Source: Spirosoma lacussanchae
Lineage (GTDB): Bacteria > Bacteroidota > Bacteroidia > Cytophagales > Spirosomataceae
NCBI RefSeq assembly: GCF_005870035.1
Contig: NZ_SWJG01000002.1
Coordinates: forward strand, 248,001 to 312,000
Length of the DNA: 64,000 nucleotides
Direction: 5' to 3'
The translations under genes were made by a program, and so were the position numbers. Under the pieces are notes generated by a model. That model did no database searches and had not been told where the DNA came from. It saw only the letters and a program-made list of their open reading frames with translations. Position 1 is the stretch's first letter. Each line of letters begins with the position of its first letter. Positions 44,971 through 53,519 of this stretch are shown here, piece after piece.

Positions 44971-45321
44971 TTAGCGCCGGAGGGTTGTCAGCTTACCGCG
45001 CACGAGGTCGGCCCGCCGACGCGACACCGATATCCAGGAGCCGTCGACCAGTTTCAGGCGTATAGTGCGCGCATCATCGCCCTGGCTGATGTTGGCTACG
45101 TAACTCGGGTTAACCATCATCGATTTATGCGTGCGAATGAAGGCAGGGAGCTGATCTTCAAACCATTTGAGGGTCTGGCTGATGACGAGGGGTGTCGACT
45201 TGGCCTGCTGGTAAACCCGGGTGTAATTGCCGTACCCTTCCAGGTAGGTGATGAAGTCGATAGCAACCGGATCGGAGATACTGGGTAATTTGATGGCGTT
45301 GGGTGCTGAGGCAGAAATCAT
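44971..45321 (-). CDS. Stand-alone LytTR DNA-binding protein
   Basis: 116 residues that are almost only a LytTR domain: IDFITYLEGYGNYTRVYQQ, LKWFEDQLPAFIRTHKSMMVNPSYVANI and ISVSRRRADLVRGKL, with the F-x-R-x-H-K-S and S-R-R motifs used for DNA binding. There is no receiver domain, signal or membrane segment, so activity would depend on level or partners. It is the last gene of a probable operon with wzi and a small membrane protein (62-nt gap), converging on the YceI gene. Confidence 0.9.
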   Translation of the reverse strand: MISASAPNAIKLPSISDPVAIDFITYLEGYGNYTRVYQQAKSTPLVISQTLKWFEDQLPAFIRTHKSMMVNPSYVANISQGDDARTIRLKLVDGSWISVSRRRADLVRGKLTTLRR

Positions 45322-45383
45322 GTGAATAGCTGGTGTTGAGTGAAAAAAAATGAACTAATAGGTACGTACTGAATTGCCGTTGA

Positions 45384-45626
45384 TTACTGGGTCTTGGCCT
45401 TGTAAAGACTGAACTTTGTTCTGCAGAAGGACAGCCCGCCCCACAGCCACAGGGCCAGCCCGATCGATAGCCAGCTGAGTCGCAGCCCGTCAGCGGATTG
45501 GGTGTACAGTCTGCCGAGGGTCTGGAACCAGTTGCTGATCAGGTCGTAATAGAGCCAGTGACTCAGCAAACTGCCAGCCATGAGCAGTAGCCAGGTATAG
45601 ATAGACGTGCGCAGGTTGTGTTTCAT
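45384..45626 (-). CDS. Small membrane protein with two helices
   Basis: 80 residues from the ATG at 45626, whose first bases overlap the stop of the Wzi gene (ATGA, 45623-45626). Two hydrophobic segments (about 10-26 and 50-67: TWLLLMAGSLLSHWLYY and WLSIGLALWLWGGLSF) are separated by a short polar loop, and the C-terminus is basic. A much longer open frame extends upstream to 45899 but only as a shadow of wzi. I do not recognise the family. Translational coupling to wzi suggests a role in the same surface process. Confidence 0.7.
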   Translation of the reverse strand: MKHNLRTSIYTWLLLMAGSLLSHWLYYDLISNWFQTLGRLYTQSADGLRLSWLSIGLALWLWGGLSFCRTKFSLYKAKTQ

Positions 45627-47245
45627 GAGCGGATTCTCCATTCTTTTCGTAAGCCGAGATATCCTCCGTACTGCACCGGATTCGCTAAAAGCTTGCCCTG
45701 ATCGTAGCCAACCGACAGCAGCATGGTCGACCCGCTCAACCAGCGTATAGATTTGGTCAGCGAAGCCATGGTTGAGAGCTGGTTCGTTTCGGCCGGGAAG
45801 GGCAGGTGAAGCGTGCCGTAGTTCCGGCTGAACGACGCTTTGGCGACGTAGCCCCAGCGTGCGCCCAGGTTCCCGCTTATACCCGTATACAGCGCCCACA
45901 CGCGGTTGTTGTTGATGCCGTGAATACCCTGGATAAGCTGGTTATCGGCTGTTGTTCCTTCAAACGTAAGCCGGGGCAGGGCGGGGTTCGTATCGCGGGC
46001 CTGGCTGATGAAAGCGGTACCCATCGTTCGGCCGCGGTACGACCAGCTGTCGGGGTATTGACCATTGAGAAAATACTCTTCGTGTTCTCCGCCCAGATGC
46101 TGACCGAACTGCATGTAGCCCTGGTTTCCTGAGTTGAACAACTCAACGATGAATTCCTGAACAGCGGCTTGCTTACGGGTGTTTAGCAGCCGCAGCCCGT
46201 ACAAACCATCTTCAATATTGCGGAAGTTGAGCAGTTTACGACCCCGCTCGTAGAAATGCTGCTGATAAGCCAGTATGGACCACTTACCGGCCTTTACTTC
46301 CAGAGCCAGCTCGGCTGCTCCCCGATGGTCGCCTACCCGGTTCTGATCGTAGGTGGTAAACTTCGACAGGTTCTTGAGGGCATCGGTCTTCATCGGCACA
46401 ACCACGTTGAGATAAGCATCGAGGCTATTGGCAATTTGACCCCCGAACGACGTGGCAGGATCCATCTCCAGGAAGGGGGCGTAGCCGGCCCACTGCGACT
46501 GGTGGTTGAAGGCACCGTATAGCCGAACCCGCGATCTGTCTTTTCCCAACCGCAGGAAGATCGCCTTCTGATGCAGATACGAACGCTGTACGTAGCGCCC
46601 ATCGCCAAACCAGCCGTGGGCAAAGAAGCCCTTTACGGCCAGCCAGTTTCCGGTAAAGCCCAGAGGGGCGTAGTCAGGAATACCAACCTGCACCCGGGGG
46701 AGGGGTAAGGCATTGCCTGACCAGATAAAAGAACCCGAGGAGAGAGGGCTCTCCACCAGACCCACTATTTGTTTCCGCCGTCCGCCAAACACTTCAAACA
46801 CCCCCAGTCGAGCCTTTAGGTAAGCTTCGGCCAGAATCACCCCCTGGCTCGACCCCGCCTGCCCTGCTATTTCCAGTCCGTAACCCCAATCGGTTTTGCG
46901 TGGGCTGGCTCCCTGCCGGTACGTCTGCTGCATACCGACCCGCAGCAGGCCCGACGGAGCCGTGGCCGGAACAACGCCAAACTGATTGGTTTGTAGCCAG
47001 AACGGGGTAAGGCCGGACGATGAGACAAAACCGCCCGCTTCGACGCTGACCCGGGTAGACCGTTTCCCCGTTAAATCGACGGGAATTACGGGCGCCCAGG
47101 TTGGTAACGTCCGGGGAAGTCGTAACGAATCGGGGCCGTGAGCCGACGCCACATCGGCAGGCATAAGTAGTCCGAAAAGGCCATATGCCATAAGGCGCGA
47201 CGTCAAGCGCTTAGGCGAATACTTTTTATGTCGTTGAGTAATCAT
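45623..47245 (-). CDS. Capsule assembly Wzi family protein
   Basis: 540 residues with a signal peptide ending PADVASA. The mature part is an outer-membrane beta-barrel of the Wzi group: EAGGFVSSSGLTPFWLQTNQFGVVP near the start, then WGYGLEIAGQAGSSQGVILAEAYLKARLGVFEVFGGRRKQ, and EEYFLNGQYPDSWSYRGRTMGTAFI later. Wzi-type proteins hold or organise capsular polysaccharide at the cell surface. It is the first gene of a unit with a two-helix membrane protein and a LytTR regulator. No capsule biosynthesis genes adjoin it; a glycan cluster is 5 kb away. Confidence 0.87.
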   Translation of the reverse strand: MITQRHKKYSPKRLTSRLMAYGLFGLLMPADVASAHGPDSLRLPRTLPTWAPVIPVDLTGKRSTRVSVEAGGFVSSSGLTPFWLQTNQFGVVPATAPSGLLRVGMQQTYRQGASPRKTDWGYGLEIAGQAGSSQGVILAEAYLKARLGVFEVFGGRRKQIVGLVESPLSSGSFIWSGNALPLPRVQVGIPDYAPLGFTGNWLAVKGFFAHGWFGDGRYVQRSYLHQKAIFLRLGKDRSRVRLYGAFNHQSQWAGYAPFLEMDPATSFGGQIANSLDAYLNVVVPMKTDALKNLSKFTTYDQNRVGDHRGAAELALEVKAGKWSILAYQQHFYERGRKLLNFRNIEDGLYGLRLLNTRKQAAVQEFIVELFNSGNQGYMQFGQHLGGEHEEYFLNGQYPDSWSYRGRTMGTAFISQARDTNPALPRLTFEGTTADNQLIQGIHGINNNRVWALYTGISGNLGARWGYVAKASFSRNYGTLHLPFPAETNQLSTMASLTKSIRWLSGSTMLLSVGYDQGKLLANPVQYGGYLGLRKEWRIRS

Positions 47246-47354
47246 ACTAGTGACAGTACCTGCCGGTGCTGATACTGAAAAGTTTAAGTTAACGTATGGC
47301 CCTAAAATGGCATCGTTAATAAATTAAAAGTGGATGTTTGTCACCTGTCGTTAC

Positions 47355-47954
47355 TTATTTTGCAAGAACGAACGAATAGGTATATACGTTATCACACGTA
47401 TAACCGTACCAGACTACCCCGTGGGAGGTGCTGGTTACCTGCGGTTCAGAAGAGGGGAAACGGTATCGCAGTCGACGCATAAGCGCCTGCTTTAAGATAA
47501 GGATGCGTCGACGTATCTGGGCTATATACGCCAGACCGCATGGCGAAGATGAATACGCCGGGCAGGGGACCAGATATTGCTGGTAGATAGTAAACACAAC
47601 CGGAACCTGCACGATCGGCAAATGACGTACGAGGCTAGCTGGTTGATCTGACGCTGCTGGAGCCGGGAAGAAGGCAGGTACAACTTTAAGAGACTTTTCT
47701 GACGTGACTGACAGATGGGTGTCGTACACATCGCCAAAGTCATCGCCCAGATCGCCAGGATCTACTTCCAGCACAGCCATGGCGTAAAAGAAACCGATCA
47801 GGAGTATCCAGATCGATTGGCTGGATAGCTTGCTGTATGAAACAAAAGCGTCATACACACGCAGGCGAACCGGACAGCCTGGCTGCCTAGAGTACGAAGT
47901 GGATTGCCGAAGGGTTGGTGTCGGTACGCCAAACCGGAAGGCACAACGAGTCAT
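47355..47954 (-). CDS. Possible hypothetical protein with one membrane segment
   Basis: A 199-codon frame in a lower-GC, gene-poor stretch. It has one hydrophobic segment (SIWILLIGFFYAMAV, about 47-61) followed by an acidic run (DPGDLGDDFGDVYDT) and a basic segment rich in Arg near 147-165. No family is recognised and the N-terminal 45 residues look unlike protein. A shorter start may be correct, or the frame may be fortuitous. Confidence 0.35.
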   Translation of the reverse strand: MTRCAFRFGVPTPTLRQSTSYSRQPGCPVRLRVYDAFVSYSKLSSQSIWILLIGFFYAMAVLEVDPGDLGDDFGDVYDTHLSVTSEKSLKVVPAFFPAPAASDQPASLVRHLPIVQVPVVFTIYQQYLVPCPAYSSSPCGLAYIAQIRRRILILKQALMRRLRYRFPSSEPQVTSTSHGVVWYGYTCDNVYTYSFVLAK

Positions 47955-48196
47955 GTAGGATAATACGGTATCCCACCTGAAAAATTGCCTGATTGAAACC
48001 GGTGAATCGGGTTTCAGCTAATTGGTAGTGTTGCGCATAGTGATGGTAACGTTGAGTGTGGCCAATCTAGTCAAGTTGCTTGATAGAAGATGGCTGCAAT
48101 ATGAACAAATTCATTTACTTATCCTGCGAAAACTGACTGACTGGCCCTGAACCGGTTATCAGCAGCTGGCATTAAAATTCGGATGTATCATACCGA

Positions 48197-48403
48197 TCAG
48201 GAAAATAGCTTGCTTCTAAAAAATCGAATCGACAGATACGTATACATAATCAGGGCCGAAGTTTCCAGAACCGCTTCCGGATAATTCAATATGTACGCGC
48301 CGGTCCGAACGTCCTGCACCCAATCCAGCAGGGCCGTACAGTAGCCACAAAAGCCCAAAAGCCCGATGGCAATCAGCAAAAACATCCACGCTGTATGACG
48401 CAT
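48197..48403 (-). CDS. Small putative membrane protein
   Basis: 68 residues with two hydrophobic segments (MFLLIAIGLLGFCGYCTALL and a later LIMYTYLSIRFF). The pattern of helix, charged loop (DWVQDVRTGAYI) and helix ending in R-S-K-L is credible for an inner-membrane peptide. No family is recognised and there is no operon context. Confidence 0.45.
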   Translation of the reverse strand: MRHTAWMFLLIAIGLLGFCGYCTALLDWVQDVRTGAYILNYPEAVLETSALIMYTYLSIRFFRSKLFS

Positions 48404-48702
48404 GTTTATCTGTATTGAATGTATGTCCTCAAACCAGTCCGTTTGGTAAAGTCAAACAGCAGGCAGGCAGAATGGTTTGGCGAGTCCATAATTATGTAAA
48501 CTTTTCCTCAGAGCTGTTGCGGGCTATACTATGAAAATGGTCATTCTACCGGGTAGGCCTGTTGTTACTGAAATTTGAAAAAATATGAATATATTAGTTT
48601 GATAATCAATTGGTTGTGCTGTATGAGAGGCTGAATAGAAATGGGACGAATTTTGACTGGATTTTGTTCTTAAGTAGACAACAACTGCGAGAGAACATAC
48701 AC
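48404..48702. other. AT-rich region without a clear gene
   Basis: 299 bases between the small membrane ORF and the small basic ORF at 48703. I see AT-rich stretches around 48560-48620 but no hairpin, tRNA or full promoter. Confidence 0.4.
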
Positions 48703-48939
48703 ATGGAATCGACTTACACGGCCAGCAAACCTATGCATCACAGTGCGGCTACGACTTCAGCGCGGCCCACGCGCCGAAAAGCCAACGGATCGGCAACGGC
48801 CGCCCTGCTGATTCAGATGGCAACGGAAATCTTGACGGCTTCGCCCACCATGCGCCACCGGATGAACATTACCTTGACGGATCTATCGGCGGCTGATAAA
48901 ATCAGGAAGCAATTGCTCAAACCGGCAACGACACTATAA
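48703..48939 (+). CDS. Small basic hypothetical protein
   Basis: 78 residues from the ATG at 48703: a Ser/Thr/Ala/Arg-rich first half (TSARPTRRKANGSATA) and a predicted helical second half (LLIQMATEILTASPTMRHRMNITLTDL). The upstream in-frame extension to 48610 lacks protein-like features. A bidirectional terminator follows at 49003-49042, which supports a transcribed unit. Function unknown. Confidence 0.45.
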   Translation: MESTYTASKPMHHSAATTSARPTRRKANGSATAALLIQMATEILTASPTMRHRMNITLTDLSAADKIRKQLLKPATTL

Positions 48940-49002
48940 CGCGGCCGAATACCGTATACAAAGGCAGCTTTCAGGTACCGCCCGCGCTGGCGGAGCGAAC
49001 AT

Positions 49003-49042
49003 AAAAAAAGCACGTACAGCCCAGGCTGTACGTGCTTTTTTT
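49003..49042. terminator. Bidirectional terminator between a small ORF and the tRNA gene
   Basis: 18-bp perfect arms (49003-49020, 49025-49042) with a CCAG loop, A-run on the left and T-run on the right, so it can end the minus-strand tRNA transcript and the plus-strand small gene. Confidence 0.9.
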
Positions 49043-49043
49043 G

Positions 49044-49127
49044 AGCCAGTGGAGGGATTCGAACCCCCGACGCGCTTGCGCATCCTGATTACAAATCAGG
49101 CGGAATCGACCGCTATCCGACACTGGC
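49044..49127 (-). tRNA. tRNA with anticodon UGU (Thr) and a long class II variable arm
   Basis: 84 nt folding as a cloverleaf: acceptor GCCAGTG/CACTGGC, a 3-bp D stem GGA/TCC with an 11-nt loop containing GG, anticodon stem CCTGA/TCAGG with loop TTTGTAA, a 15-nt variable region with a GCGC-AA-GCGC-like stem, T stem GGGGG/CCCTC with TTCGAAT, and discriminator U. CCA is not encoded. The 7-nt loop fixes the anticodon as TGT at 49091-49093 (complement). Bacterial tRNAs with long variable arms normally carry Ser, Leu or Tyr, so a Thr anticodon is unusual. A good promoter lies upstream. Confidence 0.9.
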
Positions 49128-49145
49128 GTCTCCTGAATTGTGGGG

Positions 49146-49176
49146 CAAAAGTAGTGCTTTCCGGTATGTTGCGCAA
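49146..49176 (-). promoter_or_regulatory. Promoter of the tRNA gene
   Basis: Minus-strand TTG at 49174-49176, 20-nt spacer, TACTTTTG at 49146-49153, 18 nt before the tRNA 5' end: a complete Bacteroidota -33/-7 pair. Confidence 0.7.
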
Positions 49177-49208
49177 GTATTGACCCGGCAACTTTCGCGC
49201 AAACAGGC

Positions 49209-49246
49209 TAAAAAAAAGGAATCCCCCCCGCAGCGCAGAAGGGATT
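49209..49246 (-). terminator. Probable terminator of the TonB-type receptor gene
   Basis: 6-bp AATCCC/GGGATT stem (49220-49225, 49241-49246) with a GC-rich loop, followed on the minus strand by CC and a run of eight or nine Ts. Confidence 0.5.
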
Positions 49247-49319
49247 ACCGTCAACCTATCTAATTAATTGCTTGTACTGAGTACGTTAGCCAGCGCTGAA
49301 CGATACGGGCCTGTATCCA

Positions 49320-51974
49320 CTAATTTCTTGGACGACCGCCCCCTCCGCCACCGGCCGGTCCGCCCTGTTGCGGACCGTCGTTGCCGCCCCCTTCGCCACT
49401 TTTTATGTCGTCGTTGTCGATCGACCGCCGACGTTTCTGCGGGGCGTCGAAGCTCATTTTACCAATTTTGTAGCTGAACGTCAACCGAACCCCGGCGTTG
49501 TAGAAGCTGTTGGTGCTGTTCTGCGTCAGGATGGGCGAGCGCAGTTCAGAGGTCTGTACGAATGGATGGTTCAGGAAGTTTTCGGCAGCCAGTCCGATGC
49601 TGGCCTTTTTCTGGTTGAAATCTTTACGGACCCCTACGTTATAGAAATACATGGTGCTTTGGTAGCCCTGGAGCTGCACCTGCCGACCCCGCATACCGCC
49701 GAAGGCCTGTAGCCCCCAGCCGCCCTTCAGGGTCAGGCTGGTCATCAGACGACCGCTCACGATCCAGCCCGAGTTAGAGGCTGCGTAGATGGGGTTGCTG
49801 TTGTTGTTGGTCAGGCTGACATGGAACACATCGACACCGCCACCAAGCTGCCACTTCGAAAACAACGTAGCGTTGCCGAACAGGTTGAGACCGAAGGCAT
49901 CCTGCCGCCCGACGTTCTGGTAGCCGGTCCGAATGACCTGCTGGAAAACGGGGTTAGTCGGATCGCCGAAACTCTGGGTAGACGTATCCCGAACGGCGGT
50001 AATCTCGTTATTGGTACGCCGGGCAAAAACCGTTGCGTTCAGGTAAATGCCTTTGATGTTGGCACTGGTACCCAGCTCGATGTTGTCGGTCAGCTCGGGC
50101 GAGAGGTAGGGGTTACCCGTGGTGATATTGGTCGGATTGGCCGTGTTCACGTTCGGGTTCAGGAACTGAATGCCCGGCCGCTGAATTCGGCGGTTGTAGG
50201 CCAGCTTGATAATTTTACCACCGCCCAGGTTCTTTGAGATGTTAATGCTCGGAACCAGATTGCCATAGTCGGGGATCGACGCGGCTGGGGCGCCCTGCTC
50301 GTTGCTGAACCGGGCGCCGATGAAGGTATATTCATAACGAGCCCCGGCTTTGATCGTAAATTTGCTCTTGGTCGTCAAAGTATACGACAGATACGACGCG
50401 GCAATTTGCTGATCGTAGAAGAGGGTGTTGGCCCGACGGCTGTTGTCCGTCTCGTAAGGTGCGTCAGGTCCGTCGGCAATCAGATACTGGAAATCGCTGT
50501 TGACCTGCCGGAAAATACCTTTGCCGCCGAGTTCGAAGAGCTGGTTTTTGCCGACCGGCACCTGGTAGTCGATCTGAAGGGTCGATTCCTGGTTGTAGCT
50601 CTGGTTGTCGTTCCGCTGGCGAGCCGTAATGGTCTGGAAGTCGGCTCCGCTCAGGATGTCTGCAACGAAGTTGTTGGTCCGATTGTTCCGGCTGTATAGG
50701 GCCAGGATGCTCAGCTCCTGCTGGGGCTTGTACGTACGGGTATACGTTACGTTGGCATCGACCGTACCCGACAGATCTTTACTGTCTACGTTCCGCAGAT
50801 TATTAATCGGGAAGAAACCGCTGGGCAGAAAGGTTTGGGTAAGCAGGTTGTTCTGGCTCGTCAGTCCGTTACGGGCTCCGTAGCGAACGCTGGCTGTCAG
50901 GGATGTATTCTTGTTAATGTCGTAATCCCAGCCCAGCTGATAGTTGCCGAAGATGCGCTGGTTCTGCGTGCTGGCACTCTGCAACGTACGGATGGTGCCA
51001 TTAGGCGAAGCCGTTGTCTGGTCGTTGCTGAAGGCGCCACGCACATTATACTCGGCCCGGCCAAAGCCACTCAGCGAAAAGCCCATCTTGCCGGTGCGGT
51101 AGTTGCCGTTCAGGCCGAGCAGCGCTCCCCGGTTACCAACGCCCCCGTCGACGTTCAGGGTAGCCCCCTGCAGCGTCGTTTTCTTGGTCACAATGTTGAT
51201 GATACCCGCCGATCCTTCCGCGTCGTATTTGGCCGAGGGGCTGGTAATGACCTCTACGGTTTTGATCATATCGGCCGGAATCTGCTTGAGGGCATCGGCT
51301 ACGCTGCTGGCCACGATCGTGCTGGGTTTGTTGTTGATCAGTACGGTTACGTTGCTGCTGCCGCGCAGGCTCACGTTGCCATCCAGATCGACCGAAAGCA
51401 TGGGCACCTTACGCATCACGTCGCTGGCGTCGCCCCCTTTGGCCGTAATATCTTTATCGGCGTTGTAGACGAGCCGGTCTACTTTTTCTTCGATCATGGC
51501 CGCCTGGCCTACCACGTTTACTTCGCTGAGCGTGCGGATGTCGGGGGCCATATTGATGATGCCCAGGTTGAGGTCGGTACCCCGTTCAACGGTGATGAGC
51601 GCAGACCGTTTATCCCGGTAACCAATAAAGGAGTACTGAAGCCGGTACTGACCGGGAGCCAGCTTGGTCAGGGCGAACCGGCCTTTTTCGTCGGTGGTGG
51701 TTCCGTCAACGGGTTTGTTGGTCTGGGCGCTGAGTACGGCTATGGTTGCAAACTCAACGGGTTTGCTGGTGGTAGAGTCCATGAGCAGACCCACAATTTT
51801 ACCGTTGCCGCGGGGCAGTGGATCAGATTCCGAAATGGTAGCTGCAGGGCGCTGAGTTCGTTCATCGGCAGGTCGGCCGAATCCGCCAGGACTGCCCGGC
51901 CCTGTTCCGCTGGGAACCTGAGCCAGCGCGGCCGTTGCCGAAGCGATGTATAAAACAAGTAATAACGTTTTCAT
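49320..51974 (-). CDS. TonB-dependent receptor-type outer-membrane protein with glycine-rich tail
   Basis: 884 residues from the ATG at 51974, which gives a signal peptide (LLLVLYIASATAALAQ). A carboxypeptidase-regulatory-like domain (GKIVGLLMDSTTSKPVEFATIAVLSAQT) precedes a plug domain (VMRKVPMLSVDLDGNVSLRGSSNVTVLINNKPS, EVITSPSAKYDAEGSAGIINIVTKK) and a C-terminal outer_membrane_beta-barrel family barrel, ending INSAGVRLTFSYKIGKM-like. This group differs from SusC; ligands are often unknown. The last 25 residues are Gly-rich with basic/acidic patches (GGPAGGGGGGRPRN), outside the barrel. A CACCTTTG box lies 34 nt upstream. Confidence 0.92.
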   Translation of the reverse strand: MKTLLLVLYIASATAALAQVPSGTGPGSPGGFGRPADERTQRPAATISESDPLPRGNGKIVGLLMDSTTSKPVEFATIAVLSAQTNKPVDGTTTDEKGRFALTKLAPGQYRLQYSFIGYRDKRSALITVERGTDLNLGIINMAPDIRTLSEVNVVGQAAMIEEKVDRLVYNADKDITAKGGDASDVMRKVPMLSVDLDGNVSLRGSSNVTVLINNKPSTIVASSVADALKQIPADMIKTVEVITSPSAKYDAEGSAGIINIVTKKTTLQGATLNVDGGVGNRGALLGLNGNYRTGKMGFSLSGFGRAEYNVRGAFSNDQTTASPNGTIRTLQSASTQNQRIFGNYQLGWDYDINKNTSLTASVRYGARNGLTSQNNLLTQTFLPSGFFPINNLRNVDSKDLSGTVDANVTYTRTYKPQQELSILALYSRNNRTNNFVADILSGADFQTITARQRNDNQSYNQESTLQIDYQVPVGKNQLFELGGKGIFRQVNSDFQYLIADGPDAPYETDNSRRANTLFYDQQIAASYLSYTLTTKSKFTIKAGARYEYTFIGARFSNEQGAPAASIPDYGNLVPSINISKNLGGGKIIKLAYNRRIQRPGIQFLNPNVNTANPTNITTGNPYLSPELTDNIELGTSANIKGIYLNATVFARRTNNEITAVRDTSTQSFGDPTNPVFQQVIRTGYQNVGRQDAFGLNLFGNATLFSKWQLGGGVDVFHVSLTNNNSNPIYAASNSGWIVSGRLMTSLTLKGGWGLQAFGGMRGRQVQLQGYQSTMYFYNVGVRKDFNQKKASIGLAAENFLNHPFVQTSELRSPILTQNSTNSFYNAGVRLTFSYKIGKMSFDAPQKRRRSIDNDDIKSGEGGGNDGPQQGGPAGGGGGGRPRN

Positions 51975-52177
51975 GGGGTTGTATATCTGGTGATCGGACT
52001 GATGCCCCAAAGGTGATGACAGCCTTTCTAGGCGGGAAATCAATTTGGCCGAATGCCGATTTTTGGGTGCCGAAAGCAGGGATTGACTCCGGGAACGAAA
52101 AGCGGCCAAACCAGACCGCTACCGTTTACACAACATACGGTAGATAATTAATTCGTCATGGATCTGTACTTTTATCT

Positions 52178-52185
52178 TAGTTTTG
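52178..52185 (+). promoter_or_regulatory. Predicted -7 element for the glycan cluster
   Basis: TAGTTTTG fits TAnnTTTG, 21 nt before the ATG at 52207, ahead of five co-directional genes. No -33 TTG is seen. Confidence 0.5.
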
Positions 52186-52206
52186 TTGCGTACAAGCAAA
52201 CCACCA

Positions 52207-53463
52207 ATGCCAGATTTCCCGTCGTCAGTCATTCCTAAAGCGGCTATTGCGTTCCTGTTATCCGTGTTGCTTGTTCTGTTCTGGTATTACCGTCAGGCAC
52301 TTACGCCCGCCTATAACCGCCAGCCCCTCGCTTTGGGTATTGCCTTCTTTCTGCTCCGCATCGTTCCGTTTATTGGGTTGTACATCGTGCTGGGCTACAA
52401 TGCACGTTCGGATGTGCCCATGTTTTTTGAGGCCTCGAAAGAAGCGCTCGAGATGAAGGTCGTTTACCGCGATTTCGATTCGGCCTACTCGCCTTTATTT
52501 GCTTATCTGACCGCCCTCCCCCTGCTGATCTGGTACAGCCCGGAAGCTATTACCCTGCTGCTGATTTTGCTGGAGGGGCTGACGCTGGCGCTGACCTTCC
52601 GCTACTACCGCAGCCTGCCGGGCCCGGCCGACGAGCCGTTCCAGAAAGCCATCCTGTACCTGCTGCTGCCCATCTCGATGGTACTATCGGTGCTGAGCGG
52701 GCAGGAAGATGAACTGATGTGGCTCTTTGGCGTATGGGCGCTGATGGCCTGGCGTCGCCGTCAGGACGATCTGGCCGTGGGCTTGGTCCTGGGTTTGGGT
52801 ATGGTCGTAACCAAAGCGATTCTGGTGCTGACCCTCATACCAGTGTTTTTTCTGGTTCGTAATAAGCTGCGGTATGTGGCCGGATTATTGCTAGTTGGTT
52901 TACCAGCTCTAGCTATTATGTATGGTTTGGCGGGGCTTGAGTTTCTGGAGCCCGTTCAGCAGGCCAACGATCCGCGGACGCCGAATATCTGGACCGTTCT
53001 GCGGCCGTTGCTGGGACCTGTTATCCCGCTGGGTCAGAAATCGCTCAACTGGGTGGGGCTGGTGTCTATCCTGGCGGTAGGCTGCTACGTGGCTTACCGA
53101 AACCGACAGCGGTTTGAGGCTGGTTTTGTAACCTTATGGGTCAGCACGTACGCGTTTATGATGATTGTTCAGCAAAGTTCGCTGGCCAACTACGCATATA
53201 TCTACATCATGCCCATGCTGTTCGGCGTTGTTGCACTGACCAGCCGGAACCAGTTGCTGTTCCTGCTTTTGTTCAACGTGGCGGTTGTTGTTCAGCCACC
53301 CCTCTGGTGGAGCATGGATATGCCGTTGTTCGGTTCGTTAAGCGATCTAACCACCGTAAAGGCTGTGGCCGAATACGTGCTGGAGGTCGTCATTGTTGGT
53401 TGTTTAATCTGGCTGTTGGCCATCCAGTTCAAGGCAGCCCGGCTCATCGGGATGAGCAAATAA
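52207..53463 (+). CDS. Multi-pass GT-C/GT87-like membrane glycosyltransferase
   Basis: 418 residues from the ATG at 52207 with about ten hydrophobic helices. GYNARSDVPMFFEASKEA after the second helix sits where GT-C enzymes carry the catalytic acidic loop (here S-D), and YRDFDSAYSPLFAYLTALP resembles the membrane-proximal Y-x-P-L/F motif of polyprenyl-phosphate mannosyl/arabinosyltransferases. GT-C enzymes use lipid-linked sugar donors on the outer face of the inner membrane. A TTG start 8 codons upstream would overlap the predicted -7 box, so the ATG is chosen. It is the first gene of the cluster. Confidence 0.75.
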   Translation: MPDFPSSVIPKAAIAFLLSVLLVLFWYYRQALTPAYNRQPLALGIAFFLLRIVPFIGLYIVLGYNARSDVPMFFEASKEALEMKVVYRDFDSAYSPLFAYLTALPLLIWYSPEAITLLLILLEGLTLALTFRYYRSLPGPADEPFQKAILYLLLPISMVLSVLSGQEDELMWLFGVWALMAWRRRQDDLAVGLVLGLGMVVTKAILVLTLIPVFFLVRNKLRYVAGLLLVGLPALAIMYGLAGLEFLEPVQQANDPRTPNIWTVLRPLLGPVIPLGQKSLNWVGLVSILAVGCYVAYRNRQRFEAGFVTLWVSTYAFMMIVQQSSLANYAYIYIMPMLFGVVALTSRNQLLFLLLFNVAVVVQPPLWWSMDMPLFGSLSDLTTVKAVAEYVLEVVIVGCLIWLLAIQFKAARLIGMSK

Positions 53464-53519
53464 CGCAGCGCTGCCTGCCGAAAAGAGCAGCCTATTAACC
53501 TTATTTATTGTCACATCGA

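Noticed and set aside
49044..49127. Reading the tRNA anticodon as GTA (Tyr), which would fit the long variable arm
   Set aside because: Needs an unequal anticodon stem; the 5-bp CCTGA/TCAGG stem fixes a 7-nt loop with TGT in the centre.
50835..51953. 372-codon plus-strand frame
   Set aside because: Antisense to the TonB-type receptor; no domain pattern.
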